A stretch of 41,421 nt of DNA from Prevotellaceae bacterium (GCA_031258195.1 JAIRNF010000002.1:1-41421), one strand, 5' to 3'. Shown: positions 17,371 to 26,807, numbered from the stretch's first letter. Numbers and translations: made by a program. The notes: generated by a model from the letters alone, not told the origin.

Positions 17371-17457
17371 AAAGAGGTTGTCTTCTAAAGCCTGATTTTC
17401 TCGCCATATTGGCGGGAAGAGTATCGGTTTTCAGGTTTTCAGAGCAGCCTCTTTTTT
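17371..17457 (+). terminator. Large nested hairpin terminator
   Basis: An outer stem (17371-17381 with 17444-17454, including wobble pairs) encloses a CCTGA/TCAGG helix (17391-17395 with 17431-17435) and a CGCC/GGCG helix (17402-17405 with 17411-17414). It ends in TTTTTT. More elaborate than a simple terminator; it may be a terminator with internal structure or a short RNA. Confidence 0.6.
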
Positions 17458-17519
17458 ATTTCTATGTAAAGCAATGCGGTTATTAACTTCAGAATGCCTA
17501 AATTTGGAAAAAATATCTC

Positions 17520-18764
17520 ATGAAGAATATTCTTTTTATTAAGCATATTACGGTATTCTTTAGTCTTGCGGTTGCGCTATTAGTCGGTATCGATGCGCGG
17601 GCATGCACATCTGCTATTATTACAGGCAAGGCTACAGCCGATGGTCGTCCGTTGATGTGGAAGCACAGAGATACGGGTACAGAGCAAAACCGCATAGTAT
17701 ATTCTAACGCGGGTAAATATGCGTATATAGGTCTTGTAAATAGCGACGACGTTACTGATAACGAGGTTTGGGCAGGAACCAATAGCGCGGGATTTTGCGT
17801 AATGAATACAGCATCGTATAACCTAAAAGATAAAAACGATACTACTACGGAGGCAGATTTCGAAGGCATAGTTATGAGGCAGGCATTGGAATGTTGTGCT
17901 ACATTGGCTGATTTTGAACGGTTTTTAGACACGTTAAGTCGTCCGATGAAAGTTGAGGCGAACTTTGCCGTAATTGACGCGAATGGCGGCGCTGCCTATT
18001 ACGAAACAAATAACCACTCTTACTTTAAGGCGGATGCTAACGACCCTATGCAAGCACCTCATGGTTATCTGATTCGTTCTAACTTCTCATATTCAGGTCG
18101 TATAGACGAAGGGATGGGTTATATCCGTCACGAAACAGCCGTTCACCTCTTCTCGCGGCAAAGAGCTTATTCAAAGATCACTCCTGAATGGATTTTCTCA
18201 TCAGTCGATAGATCTTACTATCATTCATTGTTAGGTACAGATTTAAAAGATTACGACTTTAAAACTCCCGGGGCAACAGGTTTTGCTATAGACCAAGACT
18301 ATATACCTCGTTTTACCACATCTGCTTCTATTGTATTTCGAGGAGTAAAGCAAGGCGAACTACCGGAGCATACAACCATGTGGACAGCGCTTGGCTTTCC
18401 TTCTTGTTCTGTTGCGGTAGCTTTATGGGTAAAAGGAGGAGAAAAGTTACCTGTTTTAATGGTAAAAGGAAAAGATACGGAAAATGCTCCGTTATGCGAA
18501 AAAGTTGCAGAGTTGAAGCATAGAGTTTTTTCTATTAAAAGAGGAAACGGTGCCAAATATTTTAATTGGGCATTACTATACAACTCTCAGAATACAGGTA
18601 TTATGCAGCTGTTAGCGCCTGTAGAAAAAGAGATTTTTGTTAAAGCTTATGCGGCTATGGAACAATGGGGAGACGGCAGCTGGAGCCAAGCGAGCATACA
18701 ACGTTTTTACACAGAAATAAACACTTTTGTTGAAGGCGCATATAAAGAGTTCTTCAACCTTTAG
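17520..18764 (+). CDS. Exported Ntn hydrolase, C45/acyl-CoA:6-APA acyltransferase-like
   Basis: A 414-residue protein with a signal peptide (1-28) that ends exactly before Cys29 (DARA|CTSAII). Signal peptide removal would thus expose the N-terminal nucleophile required by Ntn hydrolases. The following GKATADGRPLMWKHRD, NEVWAGTNSAGFCVMNT and EANFAVIDANGGAAYYET segments are typical of the C45/choloylglycine-like amidases. Such proteins cleave or transfer acyl amides; some process bile salts or acyl amino acids. The specific substrate cannot be inferred. It follows the phosphodiesterase terminator and lies 38 bases before ftsK. Confidence 0.8.
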   Translation: MKNILFIKHITVFFSLAVALLVGIDARACTSAIITGKATADGRPLMWKHRDTGTEQNRIVYSNAGKYAYIGLVNSDDVTDNEVWAGTNSAGFCVMNTASYNLKDKNDTTTEADFEGIVMRQALECCATLADFERFLDTLSRPMKVEANFAVIDANGGAAYYETNNHSYFKADANDPMQAPHGYLIRSNFSYSGRIDEGMGYIRHETAVHLFSRQRAYSKITPEWIFSSVDRSYYHSLLGTDLKDYDFKTPGATGFAIDQDYIPRFTTSASIVFRGVKQGELPEHTTMWTALGFPSCSVAVALWVKGGEKLPVLMVKGKDTENAPLCEKVAELKHRVFSIKRGNGAKYFNWALLYNSQNTGIMQLLAPVEKEIFVKAYAAMEQWGDGSWSQASIQRFYTEINTFVEGAYKEFFNL

Positions 18765-18802
18765 TAAATATATTCGTTTCTAGTAAAACTATATTATATT
18801 TA

Positions 18803-21172
18803 ATGGCAGTACGGAAAAAGAAAAAACAATCAACAACAGATAAGCTGCCTTTCTATAAAGATCGTCGGTTTAAATTCTCGCTAGGTATTGCAATTACATG
18901 CTTTGCTGTTTTTTTATTTATAGCAATCGTATCCTATTTTTTCACATGGGATAGCGATCAAAGTCTTAATACTAATCCAAACTCGGCGGTAGAGACAGAG
19001 ATACAAAATAATGGAGGTCGGTTTGGATATAGTATTGCGGCATGCCTTGTAGGTAAATGGTTTGGTATTGCTGCGCTTTTCATCCCTGTTTTTTTAGCGG
19101 TGCGGGGATTACGCCTATTAAAAGTTCGCACTTTCCGATTGGGCAAAACCTTTTTTGTATGCCTATTCGGAGCAATAATTGTATCGGTATCCCTGGCATT
19201 TTTTACTTCGTCAAGAAGCCTAAGTTCATTGCTTGGTAACGGATTGGGGGGCGCGCACGGATACTATGTAAGCCGTTGGATGGTAGCAGGTATCGGGGCT
19301 GTTGGTACGGCAACAGTATTAATTATGGCTCTTATACTATTGGCTATATTTATTAATCGCCGTACGGTAGATATATTAGAGCGGCTAGGCGCAAAAGTAG
19401 TTTCACTATTGAAGCCGAAACCACGAACTAAACCGCAACCACAGCCGGAGCCCGAAGAAAATGAGGACGAACCGGAAGTTGACGAAAATACACTACCGGA
19501 GAGAATTTCCTACGAAGCCACATTTGAGATAAATAAAAACAGAGACGATATTACTGATAAAGTTGACGATAAAGACGTTAAGACGCAAGGCGATATAGAG
19601 TTGGATATAGAAGCGACAAAAAGGGAAGAAGAAGTATCGGAAGTGGTTCAGGAGTTCGGTCTTTACGATCCGACGCTTGATCTGAAAGGTTATCAGCGTC
19701 CCCCCTTAGAATTGTTAGAAGAGTATAAAAATAAGAATGCGACAGTTACCAAGCAAGAGTTAGAGCGCAATAAAGAAAAAATTGTATCAACACTTGCCAA
19801 CTATAAGGTAGGTATAGATAAGATTATTGCTACTATTGGTCCGAGTGTTACCCTATACGAAATTGTACCCAAAGCAGGGGTACGCATTGCATCTATTAAG
19901 CGGCTTGAAGACGATATTGCCCTTAGCCTTTCCGCGCTGGGCATACGTATAATTGCACCTATTCCGGGCAGAGGTACAGTTGGTATAGAAGTTCCTAACG
20001 AAAAGCCGGAAACCGTATCAATGCTTTCTTTACTGCGTTCGGCTAAGTTTCAGGAGGCAAAGTACGAATTACCTGTGGCGTTAGGTAAGACTATTTCTAA
20101 TGAAACATACGTTTTCGATCTTACCAAGATGCCACACTTATTGGTGGCGGGGGCTACGGGACAAGGTAAGTCTGTAGGATTAAACGCCATTCTTACCTCT
20201 CTTTTATATAAAAAGCATCCGGCAGAGCTGAAGTTGGTAATGGTCGATCCTAAAAAAGTGGAGCTTACGTTATATAATAAGATAGAAAAGCACTTTTTAG
20301 CAAAGCTGCCTGATTCTGAAGAGGCGATTATTACCGATACGCAAAAGGTGGTGCATACGCTCAAATCGTTATGTATGGAGATGGATAGCCGCTACGATCT
20401 TTTAAAGATGGCTCAGGTACGTAACGTAAAAGAGTATAACGAGAAATTTGTAAACCGTAAGCTTAACCCGAATAACGGGCACCGTTTCTTGCCATATATC
20501 GTTCTGGTAATAGACGAATTTGCGGATTTGATTATGACGGCGGGTCGTGAAATAGAAGAGCCTATTGCCCGCTTGGCCCAAATGGCTCGTGCTATTGGTA
20601 TCCATCTGATAATTGCGACGCAACGACCAACTACGAATATCATCACAGGTTTGATAAAAGCGAACTTTCCTGCCCGTATAGCTTTCCGTGTAATATCTAT
20701 GATAGATTCTCGTACTATTCTCGATTCTCCGGGAGCAAACCAGCTGGTAGGACGTGGAGATATGCTTATTTCTACAGGAAATGAGCTTACCCGAGTTCAG
20801 TGTGCTTTTGTCGATTTGCCCGAAGTAGAACGTATTACAGATTTTATAGGCAACCAGCAAGGCTATGGTGAAGCGTTTGAACTCCCCGAATACAAAGGCG
20901 AAGATGCGGATGGATTTGGCAACAGGGCAGACATGACAAAGCTGGACGAGAAGTTCGAAGAGGCTGCCCGTTTGGTAGTCCAGCAGCAGCAGGGTTCTAC
21001 ATCGCTTATTCAGCGCCGGATGGAGTTGGGCTATAATCGCGCAGGTCGTATTATGGATCAGCTTGAGGCAGCGGGTATTGTAGGTCCTTCGGAAGGGAGC
21101 AAGGCGAGGCAGGTTTTGGTATCTGATTTTGAGACCTTAGATAATATTATCGACTCATTAATAAGGAGATAG
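18803..21172 (+). CDS. ftsK: DNA translocase FtsK
   Basis: A septum-localised motor that pumps chromosome ends across the closing septum and activates dimer resolution. The 789 residues have four membrane helices within about 29-185 and an acidic Pro-rich linker (about 200-290). The RecA-type motor has Walker A GATGQGKS (450-457) and Walker B VLVIDEFADL (D571-E572). The C-terminal gamma winged helix is about 720-780 (STSLIQRRMELGYNRAGRIM), which reads KOPS-type orienting sequences. The linker is short, as is usual in Bacteroidetes. lolA follows after 47 bases. Confidence 0.97.
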   Translation: MAVRKKKKQSTTDKLPFYKDRRFKFSLGIAITCFAVFLFIAIVSYFFTWDSDQSLNTNPNSAVETEIQNNGGRFGYSIAACLVGKWFGIAALFIPVFLAVRGLRLLKVRTFRLGKTFFVCLFGAIIVSVSLAFFTSSRSLSSLLGNGLGGAHGYYVSRWMVAGIGAVGTATVLIMALILLAIFINRRTVDILERLGAKVVSLLKPKPRTKPQPQPEPEENEDEPEVDENTLPERISYEATFEINKNRDDITDKVDDKDVKTQGDIELDIEATKREEEVSEVVQEFGLYDPTLDLKGYQRPPLELLEEYKNKNATVTKQELERNKEKIVSTLANYKVGIDKIIATIGPSVTLYEIVPKAGVRIASIKRLEDDIALSLSALGIRIIAPIPGRGTVGIEVPNEKPETVSMLSLLRSAKFQEAKYELPVALGKTISNETYVFDLTKMPHLLVAGATGQGKSVGLNAILTSLLYKKHPAELKLVMVDPKKVELTLYNKIEKHFLAKLPDSEEAIITDTQKVVHTLKSLCMEMDSRYDLLKMAQVRNVKEYNEKFVNRKLNPNNGHRFLPYIVLVIDEFADLIMTAGREIEEPIARLAQMARAIGIHLIIATQRPTTNIITGLIKANFPARIAFRVISMIDSRTILDSPGANQLVGRGDMLISTGNELTRVQCAFVDLPEVERITDFIGNQQGYGEAFELPEYKGEDADGFGNRADMTKLDEKFEEAARLVVQQQQGSTSLIQRRMELGYNRAGRIMDQLEAAGIVGPSEGSKARQVLVSDFETLDNIIDSLIRR

Positions 21173-21219
21173 CGAAGCGGTATTAAATTTGTAGAAGATT
21201 ACATAAAAAGAAGATTAGA

Positions 21220-21861
21220 ATGAAAAAAATACCACTACTAATATCGGCAACTTTACTGTATTTATGCGCTCCTGCTCAGGATAAGGCGAAATCTATACTC
21301 GATGATTTTAACAAGGCAATGAAATCGTATCCGTCTATGGATATTCGTTTTACCCTTACATCAGACGATGAAGTAAATAATATTATAGAAACGAAGGATG
21401 GTAGGGTGCTTTGTAAGGGTAGCGCGTTTAAGCTGATAATGGATGATATAGAGGTATATTCTGACGGAAAAACGAAGTGGACAATAATGCACGATGTTAA
21501 CGAAATAAACATCCAAGAAGTTGATCCTGATAGCAACGATATGTTCGATAACCCTATAAACTTCTTTACAGTTAATAATAAAGATTTTAAGTACTCCTAT
21601 AAAGGCTCTACGATCATTGGCGGTAAAGTGATGGAGAAGATAGAGTTCGAGCCTAAGGATAAAAGAGCGGCATACTCGGTCATTGAGCTACGAATAGAGA
21701 AAAATACGTTATATCCATACGAGGTAAGCTATATTGGCAAGGAGGGCGAAAGCTATTCTGTAAAAGTAAAGTTATTTACTCCTAATGCCAAGATAGAAGA
21801 CGTACAGCTGGATTTTAAAGAGCAAAGCTACAGCGGTTACGAAATCATTGATCTGAGATAA
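21220..21861 (+). CDS. lolA: LolA-like outer membrane lipoprotein carrier
   Basis: A periplasmic chaperone that moves lipoproteins from the inner to the outer membrane. It has 213 residues with a signal peptide (about 1-19, ending APAQ). The mature part has the convex beta-sheet pattern of LolA-like proteins (DIRFTLTS, GRVLCKGSAFKLIMDDIEVYSDGKTKW, a hydrophobic lid loop and the closing VQLDFKEQSYSGYEIIDLR). It follows ftsK closely, an arrangement conserved in Bacteroidetes that supports the assignment. A hairpin ends the operon. Confidence 0.88.
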   Translation: MKKIPLLISATLLYLCAPAQDKAKSILDDFNKAMKSYPSMDIRFTLTSDDEVNNIIETKDGRVLCKGSAFKLIMDDIEVYSDGKTKWTIMHDVNEINIQEVDPDSNDMFDNPINFFTVNNKDFKYSYKGSTIIGGKVMEKIEFEPKDKRAAYSVIELRIEKNTLYPYEVSYIGKEGESYSVKVKLFTPNAKIEDVQLDFKEQSYSGYEIIDLR

Positions 21862-21869
21862 CAAAAGAG

Positions 21870-21907
21870 CGTTGATTTTTGTTAGTACCTAACTACAAAA
21901 ATCAACG
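21870..21907 (+). terminator. Hairpin ending ftsK-lolA, abutting the fumC start
   Basis: A 16-bp stem with one bulged base (21870-21886 with 21892-21907) ends two bases before the fumC ATG at 21910. It can terminate ftsK-lolA transcripts, but it would also bury the fumC initiation region and leaves no room for a separate promoter. Confidence 0.6.
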
Positions 21908-21909
21908 TT

Positions 21910-23144
21910 ATGAAACACAGAATAGAAAAAGATACGATGGGCGAAGTTCAAGTGCCCATCGATGCTTACTACGGAGCGCGGACCCGGCGCGGCATAGATA
22001 ACTTTAAGATTGCCAGCGATATAAACCGGATGCCACTAGAGGTAATCCGAGCATTTGCTTATTTAAAGAAAGCAGCCGCGTTAACCAATCAGGAAGCGGG
22101 TGTTCTGCCTGCAGGGAAGTGCAGTCTATTCGCTCAGGTTTGTGATGAAATACTCAAAAGAGAGCTGGATGATAGCTTCCCTCTGGTCGTATGGCGAACG
22201 GGTAACGGTACGCAAAGCGACATGAACGTGAATGAGGTTATTGCTAATCGTGCCCATGTTCTTAACGGCGGTAAGCTAACCGATAAAGAAAAGATACTTC
22301 TTCCGAACGACGATATAAATGAGTCGCAATCTTCCAACGATACCTTTCCCGGAATTCGGAAGTTGAGAGATACGCTTACCGCAAAGAGTAAAGAGTTTAT
22401 GGATGTTGTAAAGATTGGTCGTACACACTTTATGGATGCAACACCCCTTACGTTGTTAGGGCGGGAGTTTAGCGGATATGTAGCGCGGCTTGATCATGGG
22501 GTTATGGGCAATCAAGAACGCTTTACCCCATTTATCGGAGTTGGCGTTAGGTGGAACGGCTGTTGGAACAGGCATTAACACGCCTGAGAATTATGCCGAG
22601 AATGTGGCTAAGAAGATAGCAGAGTTAACAGGTTTACCATGTTATTACCGCACCTAATAAATTTGAATCTCTTGCCAGCCACGATGCTATTGTCGAAGCT
22701 CATGGAGCATTAAAAGCTGTAGCAGTTAGTCTTATGAAGATAGCGAACGATATACGTATGCTCTCGTCCGGACCTCGCGCTGGTATTGGCGAAATACACA
22801 TTCCAGATAATGAGCCCGGTTCTTCAATTATGCCGGGTAAGGTTAACCCTACCCAATGTGAAGCACTAACGATGATTGCCGCTCAGGTTATGGGTAACGA
22901 CGTAGCCATATCGGTAGGAGGCTCTACAGGTCTTTTTGATCTGAATGTGTTTAAGCCGATGATGATATACAACTTCTTACATAGCGCAAGGTTGATAGGA
23001 GAGGGGTGCGTTAGCTTCGACGATAAATGTGCTGTTGGGATTGAGCCTATAAGAGAAAATCTTAAAAAGCATTTAGACGATTCGTTGATGTTGGTTACAG
23101 CGCTTAATCCTGTTATTGGCTACTATAAAGCGGCAGCCATATGA
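21910..23144 (+). pseudogene. fumC: Class II fumarase, decayed
   Basis: The reading frames match class II fumarase almost end to end (start [16 protein letters not shown], then [22 protein letters not shown] and [15 protein letters not shown]), but the gene is broken. About 15 family residues are missing after SSNDTFP (junction near 22350). A G-run at 22498-22501 shifts the frame; the lost segment reads on in another frame as [19 protein letters not shown] second shift near 22640 returns to [10 protein letters not shown]. The last roughly 60 residues after GYYKAA are absent, ending at 23144, ten bases from queA. An extra residue also sits in TLLGREF. One shift could be a sequencing error; the deletions are not easily explained that way. 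Confidence 0.88.
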
Positions 23145-23153
23145 CGCATTATA

Positions 23154-24374
23154 TTATGGAATTAATAATGAGCTGTCTCCGTAGCTGAGAAAGCGAAAAT
23201 CGTTATTTAGTGCGTAGTCGTAAACTTTATGCCAATCTCCGCCAATTAAGGCAGCAACAAGCAGCAATAGCGTACTTTGTGGTTGGTGAAAGTTTGTAAT
23301 AAGTCCGTTAACCGCTTTAAATTGGTACGGCGGAGCAATCATAATAGAGGTAGCAGACCACAACTCGTATAAACCTCTTTTTTGCATATATAGTAACAGC
23401 TCATTTAGCGCTGTAGCTACACTTATATCTATTGATGTTTCCTCATGGTAAGGCTCCCATTGGGTAGCGAATAGCCCTTGAGGTTCAATACTTTTATTCC
23501 GGATAATCTTTAGCCCAAGATAGTATAGGCTCTCAAGTGTTCTTACAGAGGTTGTGCCTACCGCAACAATTTTCTTACTACTAAGCTTATCAATAATATG
23601 TTTGAGCGTAGTCTGTTTTATAGAGAAATGCTCGCAGTGCATTTCGTGCAGATCAATAGTATCGGTCTTAACAGGCTTAAATGTTCCGGCTCCAACGTGT
23701 AGAGTCAGCTCTTCACATTCAATATTTCTAGTCTTAAACGACTGAAAAACTTCTTTTGTAAAATGTAGTCCGGCAGTTGGTGCGGCAACAGAACCCTCAT
23801 ATTTGGCGTACACCGTTTGGTAAGTGGTCTTATCAGCTTCTTCGGTATCTCTTTTAAGATAAGGGGGAATAGGCAGCTGTCCACATGCCTCAACGATTTG
23901 TCCGAAAGTATGGTTGCCAGTCCACGAAAAACGAATGCTTACATTGGCATCATTCTGTTCTTTTTTTTCAGCAGTTAAAACTCCTTTTGCTCCACCAACA
24001 GTATATTCCAACTTTAAAATATCAGCTTTCCAACGCTTTAGGTTGCCCACTATGCATTGCCACTCGCATGATTCATGAGCGGATAAAGCCTGTTCTGCTA
24101 ATGGTGGATTAATGGGTTCTAAACAAAAGACTTCGATCTTCGCACCGCTATCTTTTCTGAAGAAAAGCCGAGCATGAATAACTTTAGTATTGTTGAATAT
24201 CAGAAGCGAATCTTTAGGTAAGAAATCGGCTAAACAAAAAAACTTACTCTTATAAATGTTCCCTGACTGATACAAAAGTAATTTTGATTCGTCGCGTTTG
24301 CTTAGAGGGAATTTTGCTATGCGCTCATCGGGTAATAAATAGGTATAGTTTGATATGGATAGCTTTGGTTTCAA
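23154..24374 (-). CDS. queA: tRNA preQ1(34) S-adenosylmethionine ribosyltransferase-isomerase QueA
   Basis: Transfers and isomerises the ribose of SAM onto preQ1 in tRNA to give epoxyqueuosine. Motifs seen: LPDERIAKFPLSKRDESKL, IFNNTKVIHARL, VAAPTAGLHFT, LHVGAGTFKPV and VGTTSVRTLES. No ATG exists near the N-terminus. The family start pattern (M)KPKLSISNYTYLLPDERIA begins with a TTG at 24372-24374. A further TTG at 24396-24398 also opens the frame, but it lies inside a TAnnTTTG promoter box, so 24374 is preferred (406 residues). The 3' end faces the fumC remnant. Confidence 0.93.
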   Translation of the reverse strand: MKPKLSISNYTYLLPDERIAKFPLSKRDESKLLLYQSGNIYKSKFFCLADFLPKDSLLIFNNTKVIHARLFFRKDSGAKIEVFCLEPINPPLAEQALSAHESCEWQCIVGNLKRWKADILKLEYTVGGAKGVLTAEKKEQNDANVSIRFSWTGNHTFGQIVEACGQLPIPPYLKRDTEEADKTTYQTVYAKYEGSVAAPTAGLHFTKEVFQSFKTRNIECEELTLHVGAGTFKPVKTDTIDLHEMHCEHFSIKQTTLKHIIDKLSSKKIVAVGTTSVRTLESLYYLGLKIIRNKSIEPQGLFATQWEPYHEETSIDISVATALNELLLYMQKRGLYELWSATSIMIAPPYQFKAVNGLITNFHQPQSTLLLLVAALIGGDWHKVYDYALNNDFRFLSYGDSSLLIP

Positions 24375-24395
24375 AATATGTCTGTTTTTGCAATG

Positions 24396-24403
24396 CAAAG
24401 CTA
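24396..24403 (-). promoter_or_regulatory. queA promoter -7 box
   Basis: On the minus strand this reads TAGCTTTG, an exact TAnnTTTG match. Transcription would start about 15 bases before the TTG at 24374, which decides the queA start. Confidence 0.5.
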
Positions 24404-24432
24404 TGTGATTTTTACGAAGTAACGATAAATAG

Positions 24433-24461
24433 TTGCATATTAAAATAATTTTATATCTTTG
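24433..24461 (+). promoter_or_regulatory. Promoter of the 24576 gene
   Basis: TTG (24433-24435) and TATCTTTG (24454-24461) are separated by 18 bases, close to the Bacteroidetes -33/-7 arrangement. The leader to the ATG at 24576 would be about 105 bases. Confidence 0.55.
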
Positions 24462-24575
24462 TTGTTATATTAAGTCACTTTGTCGTTATTATTTTATTGT
24501 TCAATTTTAATAATCAATAATTTAAACTTCAGTTTTAAAATGTGAATATCTTATTGATTAAGCTGACATTTATAC

Positions 24576-25514
24576 ATGGAGAGAAAAGTAAGAGTGATGT
24601 TGCTGGCACATAGCAACGCCGGAGAAAGCCTTTTTACCAAATGGAAAAAGCGCTTTTTAGACATTTTCGATAATACTAAGGTAGAGTTTGTTACCACAGA
24701 TGCCGATATTCTTGTCTTCCTAACGGATAATTCCGCTGTAAATGCAATTGAGGAGGTTCAAAAAAATACCTTTAAGCATTACATCCTAATGGCAGTATCT
24801 AGCGATAGAGCTTATACTTCGGCGGTTGAGGTCAAGGCGTGGATGAATCAGAATAACATTTCGTCGTATGCAATTATAGAGCATGATGCTCCCGAAACAA
24901 GCTTGATGGTTGCGGATATGTACGATGCGAAGAACGCATTTATTCGTATGAGTGATAGGCGTATTTATGTCCCTAATAATCGTATGAACGAATTAGTGGC
25001 ATCAGATATCAGCCCATTTGTATTAGAAGCTAAATTCGGAATACGGCTAGGCTATAAATCGGACGAAGCAGCAAATAATATTGATATTAGTACTTGTGCC
25101 GGAGATGTTTGCAGTGCTATTGGTATGCTATTTGTTAACGAGCTATGTGGGCAACTGCCGCAAGTGATGGAGATTGCCAATATGACCTCCTCGTCGATTA
25201 AGTTTGAAGCATGTGATGCATCTACCGTCCTTGCTGACTGTTGTGGTGTCAAGGCAACGCATCTTGATTTACTAAATTCGGATGAAGCGACCTTATTCCG
25301 TTTTAATAACACGTTCACTAAAGCTTTTATGAAAGCTGTAAAGGTCAAGAAACATACCGAATCATCTTCAGCGGTAGAGCTAGGCTTAGATCCGGCAGGT
25401 ATGGAATATTTTCTGAAAAATCCGCTGGGTAGCCACCATTTAATACTATCGGGTAATCATGCTAGAAAGCTGGCACTTGCCTGTATTATGAAAAATATTG
25501 CTATTGTTAATTAA
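24576..25514 (+). CDS. Conserved-looking hypothetical protein
   Basis: A 312-residue cytoplasmic protein with no signal peptide or membrane segment. It is not confidently recognised. The N-terminal third alternates beta strands and helices (VRVMLLAHSNAGES, VEFVTTDADILVFL, HYILMAVSSD, SYAIIEHD), suggesting a Rossmann-like domain. The middle is Cys-rich (STCAGDVCS, ADCCGVKATHLDLL). The C-terminus has NPLGSHHLILSGNHARKLALA, faintly like the C-terminal histidine region of sugar isomerases such as FucI; this is too weak to use as a name. It has its own promoter and is followed by an AAA ATPase gene 146 bases on. Confidence 0.75.
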   Translation: MERKVRVMLLAHSNAGESLFTKWKKRFLDIFDNTKVEFVTTDADILVFLTDNSAVNAIEEVQKNTFKHYILMAVSSDRAYTSAVEVKAWMNQNNISSYAIIEHDAPETSLMVADMYDAKNAFIRMSDRRIYVPNNRMNELVASDISPFVLEAKFGIRLGYKSDEAANNIDISTCAGDVCSAIGMLFVNELCGQLPQVMEIANMTSSSIKFEACDASTVLADCCGVKATHLDLLNSDEATLFRFNNTFTKAFMKAVKVKKHTESSSAVELGLDPAGMEYFLKNPLGSHHLILSGNHARKLALACIMKNIAIVN

Positions 25515-25660
25515 TGGTTAATCGTAAAGCGGAAAAGATGATATACTAATACATTGATGTTACGATATAACAAGGAAGAGAGATTCAAGATTTTTAATTT
25601 TTGAATTGCTTAAATCTCTTAACCACTTTAAATTCTTTCAAACTTTAAATATCAGTTGCT

Positions 25661-26791
25661 ATGGACTCGCCTTTTATATTTTCGAAAGAAGTTACCGGAG
25701 ATGCTTTTGTTGGCAGAAAAGAAGAGCTGGCATGGTTGGCGTCTAACATCGCCAACGCTCAGAATACGGTACTTATAGCCCCCGATAAGTGGGGTAAAAC
25801 ATCGCTTATAAACCTCGCTATTATACAGGCGCAGAAGCAGAACTTCGATCTGAAGATATGTAATATTAACCTGTTTAACGTTCGCGATGAGCAGGATTTC
25901 TATACCGTATTTGCAGAAAATCTTATCAAAACAATCTCGGCTACTACCGGCGATTGGGAGCAAAATGTAAAGCAATACCTTCCGCAATCGGCGCCAAATG
26001 TATTGGTAAGCGAGAGAAAGCACAATAGCATGAAGCTTGAATTTACAGATCAAAGCATTGCCAGCTATCGCGATGAGATTCTGAATCTTCCTGCAAGGAT
26101 AGTAGAATTTGTTGGGGGTAAGCTGATGATATGTTTTGAAGAGTTTCAGCACCTTGCAGATATGGAAGCGTTGCCTGATACGCTAAAGAAAGTGCGAGAA
26201 GCGTGGGAAAGCCAGCCAAATGTAGGCTATTTAATAAGTGGCGGAAAAAAGCATCTGATGCAAGATCTTCTCGAAGATCCCAAAGGTATATTCTATAAGT
26301 TTGGTGATATCCTATACTTACAGGTGATAGACGATAGATTACTTATAGATTATATGGTTAAGGCATTTTCTAAAAGTGGTCGTGTAATTAATAAAGAATT
26401 TTCAGAAAAGATATGCAGCTACGTAAAATGCCACCCGTTTTATGTGCAGCAGCTGGCGCACTTGGTATGGCTTAATACAAAGGGGTTTGTGAACGATATA
26501 GCATACGAAACAGCATGTGAAGAGCTGTTAAACCATAACGAACGCTTTTTTCAAAAAGAAGTAGATGGGTTAACTAATCCTCAAATAAGCTTTTTAAAAG
26601 CAATTATTGATGGAGTTGACCGCTTTACTTCTGCAGAAGTACTTACCAGCTATAAGCTTAACTCATCGGCTAATGTTGCAAGAGTGCGTGGTGCATTAGA
26701 AAAGAAAGAAGTTTTGGAATTTATAAAGAATAAACCTCACTTTATAGATCCTGTATTTGAGATTTGGTTTACCAAACGCTTCATGAGATAG
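25661..26791 (+). CDS. AAA ATPase, archaeal-type ATPase_2-like
   Basis: A 376-residue STAND-like ATPase. It begins SPFIFSKEVTGDAFVGRKEEL, the typical lead-in to this group. The P-loop reads APDKWGKTSL (40-49), keeping GKT but with Ala for the first Gly. The Walker B equivalent is LMICFEEFQHL (E160-E161), with Glu in place of the usual Asp. A sensor-like LISGGKKH follows. The C-terminal third (about 300-375) is winged-helix-like (GVDRFTSAEVLTSYKLNSSA, then EVLEFIKNKPHFIDPVFEIWF). Members often act as self-contained regulatory or toxin/defence-like ATPases; no partner is evident. A 3-bp-interrupted hairpin (25579-25620) precedes it. Confidence 0.82.
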   Translation: MDSPFIFSKEVTGDAFVGRKEELAWLASNIANAQNTVLIAPDKWGKTSLINLAIIQAQKQNFDLKICNINLFNVRDEQDFYTVFAENLIKTISATTGDWEQNVKQYLPQSAPNVLVSERKHNSMKLEFTDQSIASYRDEILNLPARIVEFVGGKLMICFEEFQHLADMEALPDTLKKVREAWESQPNVGYLISGGKKHLMQDLLEDPKGIFYKFGDILYLQVIDDRLLIDYMVKAFSKSGRVINKEFSEKICSYVKCHPFYVQQLAHLVWLNTKGFVNDIAYETACEELLNHNERFFQKEVDGLTNPQISFLKAIIDGVDRFTSAEVLTSYKLNSSANVARVRGALEKKEVLEFIKNKPHFIDPVFEIWFTKRFMR

Positions 26792-26807
26792 GTAAATCGA
26801 AGCCGAA

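Noticed and set aside
25579-25620. Hairpin before the AAA ATPase as a terminator
   Set aside because: The stem has a mismatch, a long AT loop and no T run afterwards; not distinct from AT-rich background.
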